This document shows, piece by piece, positions 1-7,407 of a stretch of 56,045 bases of DNA. A model generated the notes under the pieces. It did no database searches and was not told the origin of the DNA. It was given only the letters and a program-made list of their open reading frames with translations. Position 1 is the stretch's first letter. The number at the start of each line of letters is the position of its first letter. A program made the translations under genes and the position numbers. The DNA is from Bacteroidota bacterium (lineage in GTDB: Bacteria > Bacteroidota > Ignavibacteria > Kapaibacteriales > UBA961). The stretch lies in NCBI GenBank assembly GCA_018266765.1, contig JAFDZU010000014.1:29050-85094 (forward strand), in the 5' to 3' direction.

Positions 1-2744
1 ACATATTCCCAAAACTGTTTTGATGAAAGAAGTAATACTTTATATATTGCAGATCGTACACTTAATGGTTGATTTTTTATAAGTACGGCTAATTCAACTG
101 TTATTTTTTTATCTGTTGTATCTTCAGTTTGTTCGATGCTGATAAATACACTTGCCAACTCAACTCTAATCTTCTCTGGAACTTCCCCTGCAAAAATCTT
201 TTTAATATTATCTTTAGAAAATTTCTTTCGTTTAAGTGCTTGCACTACACTATTGCGAACAATCTGCTCTTTATCAATAAACGCCGGTTTTATCAATTCA
301 ACAACATTGTCCGGCATTAACTGTGCTATTGAAAAAGCTGAACGGGCACGAACATACGGATGATTGTCTTGTAATGCTATTGAAAGGGCAGAAGCGGCTT
401 CGCTATTTCCTAACTCTCCTAATTGCTGGGCGGCTAATGCTCGTACTCGCCATTCTTTATCATTCAATAATTCCACAAATTCAGATAAACTTTCTTGTAC
501 TTTTTTCCTTCCGAGTATAACGGCACTCATTGCACGTGTTTCATATATCGGCGATTGGAGCGAATCCAAAAGCAACGCTTTAACTGCAACAGTATCTTTA
601 TCAAATATCTGTGGAAGAATTACATCTAAAGCAAGACGCTCACGAGGTGATTCTGTTCCTAATTTATCTGCCAAAAATGGCAATGCTTGTGCGCCCATTT
701 CTACTATCAACTTCCTCGCCGGCTCTACATTATATTGATATTTCTGTGGAGCGGCAGAAGATTGGATAAACACACTGTCTATTGTACTGCGAAGTGGTTC
801 TTTTAACGAATCAGGCGGTGTAAGTGCCGGCTCGTTATTTGACACTTCTGGCTTTTTATTCAATTCAACATCTGCAAATATACCAAAAGTAGATTTCTTC
901 ATTATTAAATTATTTCGTGTTTGCTCACCATAATAATCTTTGCCACCTCCATCTGCGAATATTCCTATCATTCCATAATTTCTTCTAAAGTCTGAAAACC
1001 CCATTGTATTTGAGGAATTACGAGCGATATAACCGTCACCCCCCATTTCATCTACAAATAATGAAACAGCATTAGCATTTCCACCACCTAACGATAAACT
1101 TTCTGCCATATAAGAGTCGTCTCCGGTTTCATCTAATAATGCTCCAAAGGCAATATCGTGTCCGCAACCCTGTGAGACTCCATGCGAAATATACACATCG
1201 TCTCCCTTTTTATCCCATAAAATTCCGAATGCCAGATGCACACCTGCACCCTGAGAATACTGATATGATTGATAACGGTCATCTCCATCTTCGTCATATA
1301 AAGCTCCCAAACCAAACCAATAGGCAGTACCTTGTCCATATATATCTGATATATATGTATCATTCCCCTTAAAATCAGCCAGTAATCCTATTCCTCCCGA
1401 TGCAATTGGACGAAATCCGAGTGCCGCTCCTTGAGCAAATGATTCAAAATGAGATTCATACCGCAAAAAATCTTGAAATGGACTCGAAGCTACATATATA
1501 TCATTACCATTCATATCTGCAATTGCTCCAAATCCACGTGTTGAGCCGAAACCTTGACAATGTGCTTGCGCCTCATAACTATCGTTGCCTTCTTCATCAA
1601 TAAGCAAACCTATTCCAAAAAAACCTGCTCCCTGCGTGCAAGTCTTACCAACGTAATGGTCATTCCCCGAAAAATCATGGACAATTCCAATCCCAAAAAC
1701 ACCGCTTCCAATCGAATAATTTCCGCCAATATATGTATCATTTCCTGATAAATCAAGCAACAAATTCGTCCCGAAAAACCCACTTCCGAGTGAATAATTT
1801 CCTGCGGAATACACATCGTTTCCACCTAAGTCCACTATTGCTTGAACAGGAAATTTCATTGCCTCCGTTTTAGAATGCTCCGATAATAAATATTTATCAT
1901 CACCTCCAACATCTATTATCATAAAATAATCACCTTGATATACATCGTTTCCTTTACCGCCGAGTGCGATTCTTCCAAATGTAGTGTTGAATGTAATTGT
2001 ATGAATACTATCTCTATATAAAGTCAAAAGGTTTTTACTAACAGTCAAAAAGTGCAAATATGTTCTATACAGTGAAAGTCCGTTTGAATACAACTGAGAA
2101 AGCTGAACCTTATCTGCTTTATCAAAAAACTGTTTTGTAGTTTCATTACCTCGCAGTTCATCTGCTTTTAACTCATACAAGTTTGCATTCTGACTTTCTT
2201 CTGAAAGCATTAACAGTGAATCCGCTTGCTCTTTGAGTATCTCATTATGATCTAAAAATTTTAATACTTTTTGAGTATTGAGTTCTACTTGTATTAATGG
2301 AGAAACAAATTTCCTTATCACACTCGCTCCTACAAATCCGGCAACAGAATCTAAATCTACACCTAACATTATATCCAATTGTTTTGCAGTTAGTCCTGTT
2401 TCATAATACATAGATACGTACTCTCCAAGCTCAAGCTGACGCATAAGTTCAGTAGAATAATCATCAACAGTAGTACTCGAAATTTTATGAAGTTTATCGG
2501 CGTGATATTTAGTTATATCAAAGCTTCTGAGAGGTGAGTCGAATAGTGAACGAATTACTTGCAATCGGTGATCGTCATTTCGTACTGCATCCCAAGGCAT
2601 TTTCATATCATTTCGATTCATATCTAATAATGTCAGTGATGAATCAATCAATCGCATGGTACGAGGGGCTAGAGAATCTTGCGCAGCAACACAGATTGGG
2701 ATTAACAAGAAACTTAGTAAAAACAAGCAAAACCGTATTTTCAT
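1..2744 (-). CDS. Secreted GNDxY-repeat and HEAT-repeat protein (partial, runs off left edge)
   Basis: An uninterrupted minus-strand frame opens at ATG 2742-2744 and is still open at base 1, so about 914 residues are present and the C-terminus is missing. It begins with a signal peptide (MKIRFCLFLLSFLLIPICVA). From about residue 258 to 608 there are about 13 copies of a repeat of roughly 25-35 residues with the core G-[ND]-D-x-Y, often followed by a QGxG or GSGxFG turn and a hydrophobic strand ending in D (for example SGNDTYIGGNYSIGSG). Such spacing suggests a stacked beta structure. From about residue 660 onward the sequence looks like HEAT/armadillo helical repeats (for example LLNDKEWRVRALAAQQLGEL). 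The protein is probably exported to the periplasm or cell surface. Its function is unknown and no catalytic motif is visible. Confidence 0.85.
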   Translation of the reverse strand, partial: MKIRFCLFLLSFLLIPICVAAQDSLAPRTMRLIDSSLTLLDMNRNDMKMPWDAVRNDDHRLQVIRSLFDSPLRSFDITKYHADKLHKISSTTVDDYSTELMRQLELGEYVSMYYETGLTAKQLDIMLGVDLDSVAGFVGASVIRKFVSPLIQVELNTQKVLKFLDHNEILKEQADSLLMLSEESQNANLYELKADELRGNETTKQFFDKADKVQLSQLYSNGLSLYRTYLHFLTVSKNLLTLYRDSIHTITFNTTFGRIALGGKGNDVYQGDYFMIIDVGGDDKYLLSEHSKTEAMKFPVQAIVDLGGNDVYSAGNYSLGSGFFGTNLLLDLSGNDTYIGGNYSIGSGVFGIGIVHDFSGNDHYVGKTCTQGAGFFGIGLLIDEEGNDSYEAQAHCQGFGSTRGFGAIADMNGNDIYVASSPFQDFLRYESHFESFAQGAALGFRPIASGGIGLLADFKGNDTYISDIYGQGTAYWFGLGALYDEDGDDRYQSYQYSQGAGVHLAFGILWDKKGDDVYISHGVSQGCGHDIAFGALLDETGDDSYMAESLSLGGGNANAVSLFVDEMGGDGYIARNSSNTMGFSDFRRNYGMIGIFADGGGKDYYGEQTRNNLIMKKSTFGIFADVELNKKPEVSNNEPALTPPDSLKEPLRSTIDSVFIQSSAAPQKYQYNVEPARKLIVEMGAQALPFLADKLGTESPRERLALDVILPQIFDKDTVAVKALLLDSLQSPIYETRAMSAVILGRKKVQESLSEFVELLNDKEWRVRALAAQQLGELGNSEAASALSIALQDNHPYVRARSAFSIAQLMPDNVVELIKPAFIDKEQIVRNSVVQALKRKKFSKDNIKKIFAGEVPEKIRVELASVFISIEQTEDTTDKKITVELAVLIKNQPLSVRSAIYKVLLLSSKQFWEY

Positions 2745-2795
2745 AGGATAGCGGGAAGGTTAAAAGTATTGCTCACAGAATTCTAAAACATATTT

Positions 2796-4280
2796 TTAAA
2801 AAGAAGGACTATTGTCATAATTTTGAATTGAATACGGAGCCGGCTCATCATAATGATTTGCTAAATTTTCAAATCGAGCAAAGTTTTTCAGATAGGCAAG
2901 ACGAACCTGACCAACCGGACCATTCCTTTGTTTCCCGATAATAATTTCAGCAGTTCCTTCTGTTGGCGTTCCATCATCGTACGTTGTTATACCATATTGT
3001 TCTCTACGGTTTACAAACATAACTACGTCGGCATCTTGCTCAATTGAACCTGATTCACGCAAATCCGAGAGCATCGGCGTTTTATCGGCACGAGCTTCCA
3101 CCGAACGATTTAATTGCGCCAGTGCAATGACGGGTATGTCTAATTCTTTAGCAATTTGTTTTAGTGAACGTGATATAATCGAAATCTCACGTTCTCGGCT
3201 TTCTGCTTTACCGTGAATTAATTGCAAATAGTCTATTATTACCATACGAACATCGTGTTCTGCTTTCATTCGTCGGCATTTAGCTCGGATTTCCATAATT
3301 GTGAGTGCAGGACTGTCATCTATATAAATCGGTGCTTCGGCAAGGCGCCCGATAGTTTGAACTAATTGTGGCATCGAAGCATGACTAATTCTATTAGTAC
3401 GAATATCATGAGCATTTATCCGTGACTCAGCACTCAAAAGCCGCATCATAAGTTGTGTTGCCGCCATTTCGATTGAAAATATCCCCACCGCTTGCTGATA
3501 CTCCACTGCCACGTTTCTTGCAATGGAAAGTGCGAGTGCGGTTTTTCCCATACTCGGACGTGCGGCTACGATAATTAAATCTGACTTTTGGAATCCACCA
3601 AGCATTTCGTCAAGTTGTACAAAACCGGATGGAACTCCCGTAATACCATTGTGTTCGCCACCTTCCATCATTGCCGTTATCATTGCAAATGTTTCGCGAG
3701 CAAGTTGGTTCATTCCGATATAACTGCGTCTCAAACGCTTTTCTGCTATTTCAAATATTTTAGATTCCGCATAATCAATTTCTTCGAGTGCGTCGGTAGT
3801 TTCATCATAGCTTCGTTGTAATATTCTGCCGGAAGCCATAATTAAACAACGCTTTAAATATCGTTCCTGCACAATCCTTGCATGATGTTCAATATTAGCT
3901 GATGTCGGTGTAAGATTATTAATTTCAACAAGATAGAATGAACCACCCACAGCTTCCATCTGTCCGCGACGACGTAGTTCTTCGCTCAACGTAAGAATAT
4001 CAACCCCTACTCCTCGCTCGAATAAGCCGAGAATAGCATCGTAGATTTGCTTGTTTTTTTCGTGGTAAAAACTATCCGGCTCTAATATTTCAATTGCTTT
4101 TGTAACTGCGGTACGATCTATCATCATCGAACCGAGCACATTCATTTCCGCTTCTGTCGAATGCGGTGGCACATGACTTCCGAATGCATCTATTGATGCA
4201 GTAACAGGTGAGGGATTGCGTTTATTCGACATCCATTTACCAACCGCTTTTGCAGTCGCCAAGTCTTCAGTATTGAACAT
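2796..4280 (-). CDS. dnaB: Replicative DNA helicase DnaB
   Basis: This is the hexameric replicative helicase that unwinds DNA at the fork. The frame is open from 4331, but ATG at 4278-4280 (MFNTEDLATAKAV) gives a normal-length protein of 494 aa; a second possible start is the ATG at 4230-4232. The N-terminal DnaB domain begins at PPHSTEAEMNVLGSMM. The RecA-like ATPase domain carries Walker A ARPSMGKTAL, a Walker B-type strand VRMVIIDYLQLI, and the motif SREREISIISRSLK followed by AQLNRSVEARADKTP, typical of DnaB. No intein is present. Four DnaA-box-like sequences lie immediately upstream (4437-4492). Confidence 0.97.
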   Translation of the reverse strand: MFNTEDLATAKAVGKWMSNKRNPSPVTASIDAFGSHVPPHSTEAEMNVLGSMMIDRTAVTKAIEILEPDSFYHEKNKQIYDAILGLFERGVGVDILTLSEELRRRGQMEAVGGSFYLVEINNLTPTSANIEHHARIVQERYLKRCLIMASGRILQRSYDETTDALEEIDYAESKIFEIAEKRLRRSYIGMNQLARETFAMITAMMEGGEHNGITGVPSGFVQLDEMLGGFQKSDLIIVAARPSMGKTALALSIARNVAVEYQQAVGIFSIEMAATQLMMRLLSAESRINAHDIRTNRISHASMPQLVQTIGRLAEAPIYIDDSPALTIMEIRAKCRRMKAEHDVRMVIIDYLQLIHGKAESREREISIISRSLKQIAKELDIPVIALAQLNRSVEARADKTPMLSDLRESGSIEQDADVVMFVNRREQYGITTYDDGTPTEGTAEIIIGKQRNGPVGQVRLAYLKNFARFENLANHYDEPAPYSIQNYDNSPSF

Positions 4281-4436
4281 AATATCTACGGATAAAGAAT
4301 AATAAAACCATGATATTAAAGCTTGTAGCATCTCTACTTATTTTACGATAAAAGCTACTTTTCTTTAATCATTTCAACAAAATTAATGATATTCTTTGCA
4401 ACTTGGAACTAATATCTTTACACACTCGCTTCATTG

Positions 4437-4492
4437 TTTTCCACAAGGTTTTCCACGTATTTATTATGGTTTTCCACACAAACTGTGGAAAA
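4437..4492. promoter_or_regulatory. DnaA-box-like cluster between dnaB and marR
   Basis: Four near-consensus boxes lie within 56 bp: TTTTCCACA at 4437-4445, TTTTCCACG at 4449-4457, TTTTCCACA at 4470-4478 and its reverse complement TGTGGAAAA at 4484-4492. Each differs from TTATCCACA by one or two bases. The last two form an inverted pair. The site could regulate dnaB through DnaA, or be part of a dispersed origin region. Confidence 0.6.
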
Positions 4493-4515
4493 GTTTTTTA
4501 TATGTTTCAACAAAT

Positions 4516-4529
4516 TGTGTTGCAACACA
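4516..4529. promoter_or_regulatory. Perfect palindrome, likely MarR operator, over the marR -33 box
   Basis: TGTGTTGCAACACA is a perfect 14-bp palindrome. It contains the -33 element (TTG 4520-4522) of the promoter in front of the MarR gene. A near copy (TGTGTTACAACATA) precedes yceI at 5066-5079. Position and duplication suggest the MarR protein represses itself and the next gene (inference). Confidence 0.65.
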
Positions 4530-4550
4530 TAAATTATTTTTGTAATTTTG
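4520..4550 (+). promoter_or_regulatory. Bacteroidota-type promoter of marR
   Basis: TTG (4520-4522), a 20-nt spacer, then TAATTTTG (4543-4550) match the TTG-N20-TAnnTTTG promoter form. The ATG of marR starts at 4558, about where transcription should begin, so the message may be leaderless. Confidence 0.65.
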
Positions 4551-4557
4551 TATTGTT

Positions 4558-5031
4558 ATGGGAACAATATTACATCATAGAATTCAACAAAAGAAGTTTG
4601 ACTCTCCTCAAATGGAAGCTGTTCTTAATATTATGGTGGCTGGTGATTTTCTTCGCCAGCAGGCAGAAAAAGTGTGTGCTGGGTTTGATATAACCCCTAT
4701 ACAATTTAACGTTCTCCGAATTTTAAAAGGAGCACACCCAAATGGGCATCCACGATGTGAAATAATAGGACGATTAATTGAACGCGGTACAGACGTTACC
4801 AGACTCATTGACCGACTTGAAAAACGCGGTTTAGTAGAGCGAAGTCGAGACGGGGAGGACAGACGGCATTCACACGCTAGAATTACAGAAGAAGGAATTA
4901 AATTGTTAGAACAGTTAAATCCAATGATGAGTACTCTTCATCTCGAAACTATGAAAAAATTTACACAAGACGAATGCGATGAATTATCTCGATTATGCGA
5001 AAAAATATATTCTGAAGAATTCACAGAATAA
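4558..5031 (+). CDS. MarR-family transcriptional regulator
   Basis: A 157-aa winged helix-turn-helix repressor. The N-terminal dimerisation helices are followed by FDITPIQFNVLRILKG, a recognition region around GRLIERGTDVTRLIDRLEKR, and the wing GLVERSRDGEDRRHSHARIT with the conserved DRR motif of MarR proteins. Length and layout are typical. The first ATG (4558) lies 7 nt after the -7 promoter element, so translation may start on a leaderless mRNA; an internal ATG at 4612 would remove the N-terminal helices and is less likely. It sits upstream of YceI and NmrA-like genes and likely controls them through the palindromes at 4516 and 5066. The ligand is unknown. Confidence 0.9.
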   Translation: MGTILHHRIQQKKFDSPQMEAVLNIMVAGDFLRQQAEKVCAGFDITPIQFNVLRILKGAHPNGHPRCEIIGRLIERGTDVTRLIDRLEKRGLVERSRDGEDRRHSHARITEEGIKLLEQLNPMMSTLHLETMKKFTQDECDELSRLCEKIYSEEFTE

Positions 5032-5065
5032 TATGTAGAAATATCAATATTTTTTTACTCAAATG

Positions 5066-5079
5066 TGTGTTACAACATA
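5066..5079. promoter_or_regulatory. Second MarR-operator-like site upstream of yceI
   Basis: TGTGTTACAACATA matches the perfect palindrome at 4516-4529 at 12 of 14 positions. It lies about 50 bp before the yceI start codon. It is likely bound by the adjacent MarR protein (inference). Confidence 0.55.
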
Positions 5080-5126
5080 TTTTGTTATCACACAAATTAT
5101 ACACATCCTTATTTTAGGAGCTTTTT

Positions 5127-5750
5127 ATGAAGTCCGTTTTATCAATACAATCAGTCACCAAAATGACTGTAACAGCACTAATTTCTTTTGCCATTATTAT
5201 TGGAACTGTTAGTGCACAATCAACCAAATGGAAAGAAGATGCTGCCCACTCTACAATCGGTTTTAGTGTTAAACATCTTTTGATTTCTACTGTCAAAGGG
5301 CAGTTCAATGATTATTCTGTTTCTGTTCTATCAGACAAGCCGGATTTTTCGGATGCTAAAGTAACTGTAAAAATCAAAGCACAAACTATAAATACAGATA
5401 ACAAACAACGAGACGAACACCTCCGCAGTGCAGATTTTTTTGAAACCGATAAATTCCCGGAAATTATTTTCGTGAGCAAAAAAATTGAAAAGACAGGGAA
5501 ATCTACCTTCAAAATTATCGGTGATTTTACGATGAAAGGCGTTACCAAAACTATAACATTAAACGGAGAGATAGGTGGAATTTTGGCTAAAGACCCTTGG
5601 GGACATACCAAAGCAGGATTAACTCTCACAGGGGAAGTTAATCGCTTTGATTATGGATTAAATTGGAATAAAGCAATCGAAGCCGGTGGCTTTGTCGTAA
5701 GTGAAAATGTTAAATTGAATATCGAACTTGAACTTATAAAAGAAGGGTAA
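5127..5750 (+). CDS. YceI-family periplasmic protein
   Basis: A 207-aa protein with an N-terminal signal segment (TALISFAIIIGTVSAQ) followed by a complete YceI domain, a lipocalin-like barrel known to bind polyisoprenoid-type lipids in other bacteria. Family landmarks are WKEDAAHSTIGFSVKHLL near the start, DEHLRSADFFETDKFPEI in the middle and FTMKGVTKTITL followed by GLTLTGEVNRFDYGLNW near the end. A clear ribosome binding site (AGGAG) precedes ATG 5127. It is 95 bp downstream of the MarR gene on the same strand and has a MarR-like palindrome in front, so it is probably induced when that repressor releases. The bound ligand cannot be told from sequence. Confidence 0.93.
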   Translation: MKSVLSIQSVTKMTVTALISFAIIIGTVSAQSTKWKEDAAHSTIGFSVKHLLISTVKGQFNDYSVSVLSDKPDFSDAKVTVKIKAQTINTDNKQRDEHLRSADFFETDKFPEIIFVSKKIEKTGKSTFKIIGDFTMKGVTKTITLNGEIGGILAKDPWGHTKAGLTLTGEVNRFDYGLNWNKAIEAGGFVVSENVKLNIELELIKEG

Positions 5751-5838
5751 TATTTCATTTGATTCGTAAAATCATTGTAATTAAAATATTAAGACGGAAA
5801 TGCAGATGAGTATGACTGCTCTAAATATTAGACAAAGC

Positions 5839-5850
5839 ATATGTACATAT
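5839..5850. promoter_or_regulatory. Short perfect palindrome upstream of the NmrA-like gene
   Basis: ATATGTACATAT is a 12-bp perfect palindrome 34 bp before the ATG at 5884. It differs from the two MarR-type sites. It could be an operator for another regulator or chance in AT-rich DNA. Confidence 0.25.
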
Positions 5851-5883
5851 AAATTTTTTAAACTTTAAAAAAGGTTAACCCAA

Positions 5884-6741
5884 ATGGATAAATCAGGAAA
5901 AACAATATTAATCATTGGTGCTACAGGAGCACAAGGCGGAGCGGCTCTTCGTCATCTCAAAGCAGACGGTTGGAATGTGAAAGCGCTCGTTCGTAATCCC
6001 GAAAACCCGACAGCAGTTGCTCTTGCAGAACAAGGTATCGAATTAGTTCATGGAAATTTGAATGACCTTGCATCGCTTGAATCTGCTATGCAAGGAATGT
6101 ATGGAGTATTCAGCGTCCAGCAGTTCTGGGAAGGTGGATTTGATATGGAAGTTCAGCAAGGTAAAAATGTTGCTGATGCCGCTAAATCCGCCGGAGTACA
6201 ACATTTTGTTTATACTTCTGTTGATGGTGCTGAACGCAAATCGGGTGTTCCGCATTTCGACAGCAAAGGAATAATTGAAGAACATATTGCATCTCTTGGA
6301 CTTAAAGCAACTATTCTTCGACCTGTATTTTTCATGGAGAATTTTACTTCATGGTTCAGTCCACAAGAAGGCACTGACGGTTCACTCTCGTTTATGATGG
6401 GATTACCCGAAGGGCGGCCCCTCCAAATGATTGCGGCTGATGATATTGGAGCTTATGTAGCAATTGCATTTAATAATCCGGAAAAATATATTGGAAAATC
6501 GCTTGCTCTTGCCGGAGATGAGATTACAATGCCAAAAGCAGCTCAAACCTTAGGTAATAAACTCGGCAAGCCCGTTCAATTTATTTCCTTACCGATTGAT
6601 GCAGTTCGTGCTCATAATGAAGAAATGGCAATCATGTTTGAATGGTTCGATAAACATGGGTATATTGCAGATATTCAATCTCTAAAAACTCTGTATCCTG
6701 CTCTTAAAAGTTTTGAAGAATGGACAAAAGTATCATTCTGA
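5884..6741 (+). CDS. NmrA/HSCARG-family NAD(P)-binding protein
   Basis: A 285-aa atypical short-chain dehydrogenase. The N-terminal Rossmann motif GATGAQGG (about residues 12-19) binds NAD(P). The segment HFVYTSVDGAE is followed by GVPHFDSKGIIEEHI, a family pattern, and LKATILRPVFFMENF is the usual NmrA strand and loop. Proteins of this type act as redox sensors or as quinone or sugar-nucleotide reductases; the exact substrate is not visible. It lies 133 bp after yceI on the same strand and may belong to the same MarR-controlled group. An A/G-rich ribosome site (AAAAAAGG) precedes the start. Confidence 0.88.
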   Translation: MDKSGKTILIIGATGAQGGAALRHLKADGWNVKALVRNPENPTAVALAEQGIELVHGNLNDLASLESAMQGMYGVFSVQQFWEGGFDMEVQQGKNVADAAKSAGVQHFVYTSVDGAERKSGVPHFDSKGIIEEHIASLGLKATILRPVFFMENFTSWFSPQEGTDGSLSFMMGLPEGRPLQMIAADDIGAYVAIAFNNPEKYIGKSLALAGDEITMPKAAQTLGNKLGKPVQFISLPIDAVRAHNEEMAIMFEWFDKHGYIADIQSLKTLYPALKSFEEWTKVSF

Positions 6742-6796
6742 TTAGTTTGAACTTAACAGTTGCATTATCAAATAAAAACATTAAAATCAATTAAGT

Positions 6797-7093
6797 ATGA
6801 AACAATTTATGGCAGACATATCGCTTCCAGCGGTAATAAATCAAGATTTTTTGGCTCTGATTCCACTTCAGCGTTTACAAGTTGGAATTCTGTTTAAAAG
6901 TGGACGACTGACAAACTATGCTCTTTCGCTCGACCGCTCAAAACTTTGGGCAGTTTTTATCGGTAATTCTGAGGAAGAAGTACGTAACATCATTGATATT
7001 TTCCCGTTGCGGAGGTATATGGATGTCAGTTTATACGAACTTGCTTTTCATGAGCAACTACAGTTTCAGTTTCCGATTCATTCTCTCAACTAA
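6797..7093 (+). CDS. Small muconolactone-isomerase-like (ferredoxin-fold) protein
   Basis: A 98-aa protein whose pattern, LIPLQRLQVGILFKSGRLTN then YALSLDRSKLW then SEEEVRNIIDIFPLRRYM and a final YEL strand, resembles small dimeric alpha/beta-barrel proteins of the muconolactone delta-isomerase/YCII kind. No aromatic degradation genes are nearby, so the isomerase activity should not be assumed. It lies 55 bp after the NmrA-like gene and is followed by a clear terminator at 7135-7166, making it the last gene of the MarR-started group. Confidence 0.75.
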   Translation: MKQFMADISLPAVINQDFLALIPLQRLQVGILFKSGRLTNYALSLDRSKLWAVFIGNSEEEVRNIIDIFPLRRYMDVSLYELAFHEQLQFQFPIHSLN

Positions 7094-7134
7094 CAAATAT
7101 CTGTTTAGTCTGCAAACATACTATACAATAAATG

Positions 7135-7166
7135 AAGCCGCTTGCTCACAAACTTGCGGCTTTTTT
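7135..7166 (+). terminator. Rho-independent terminator after the MarR-led gene group
   Basis: AAGCCGC (7135-7141) pairs with GCGGCTT (7156-7162), followed by a run of six T. It closes the plus-strand group 4558-7093. The gap to the next gene (7094-7407) otherwise holds only the promoter and leader of the S1-like gene. Confidence 0.8.
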
Positions 7167-7289
7167 ATTACTGCTATTATTCTTATTCTACACCAACTTT
7201 CGGTAGTATCATCATAATTTTTGCGTTGCATCACTATCAGTCAGTTAGTTTTTTTTTTGATGTAACTGTATGATGTGTAAAAAATTTCT

Positions 7290-7297
7290 TATCTTTG
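7290..7297 (+). promoter_or_regulatory. -7 promoter element of the S1-like gene
   Basis: TATCTTTG matches TAnnTTTG and is followed by GCGCC, similar to other promoters in this window. A TTG at the usual 20-nt spacing upstream is not present, so the -33 element is weak or absent. Transcription would start near 7304. Confidence 0.5.
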
Positions 7298-7315
7298 CGC
7301 CTCTAATGTACAAAA

Positions 7316-7353
7316 AAATCCACCATGGACTTTATAGTCCTTATCGTGGATTT
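7316..7353 (+). promoter_or_regulatory. Two-tier hairpin in the leader of the S1-like gene
   Basis: AAATCCAC (7316-7323) pairs perfectly with GTGGATTT (7346-7353). Inside it GGACT (7327-7331) pairs with AGTCC (7336-7340) around a TTAT loop, leaving an internal loop of 3 and 5 nt. There is no following T-run, so it is not a terminator. It starts about 12 nt into the predicted transcript and about 55 nt before the start codon. A translational autoregulatory leader is the natural guess. Confidence 0.55.
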
Positions 7354-7407
7354 CAGTAGTGAGAATCAAAATTTTATCGTTTTTTTTAGTATTTGCCCCT
7401 GTATCTT

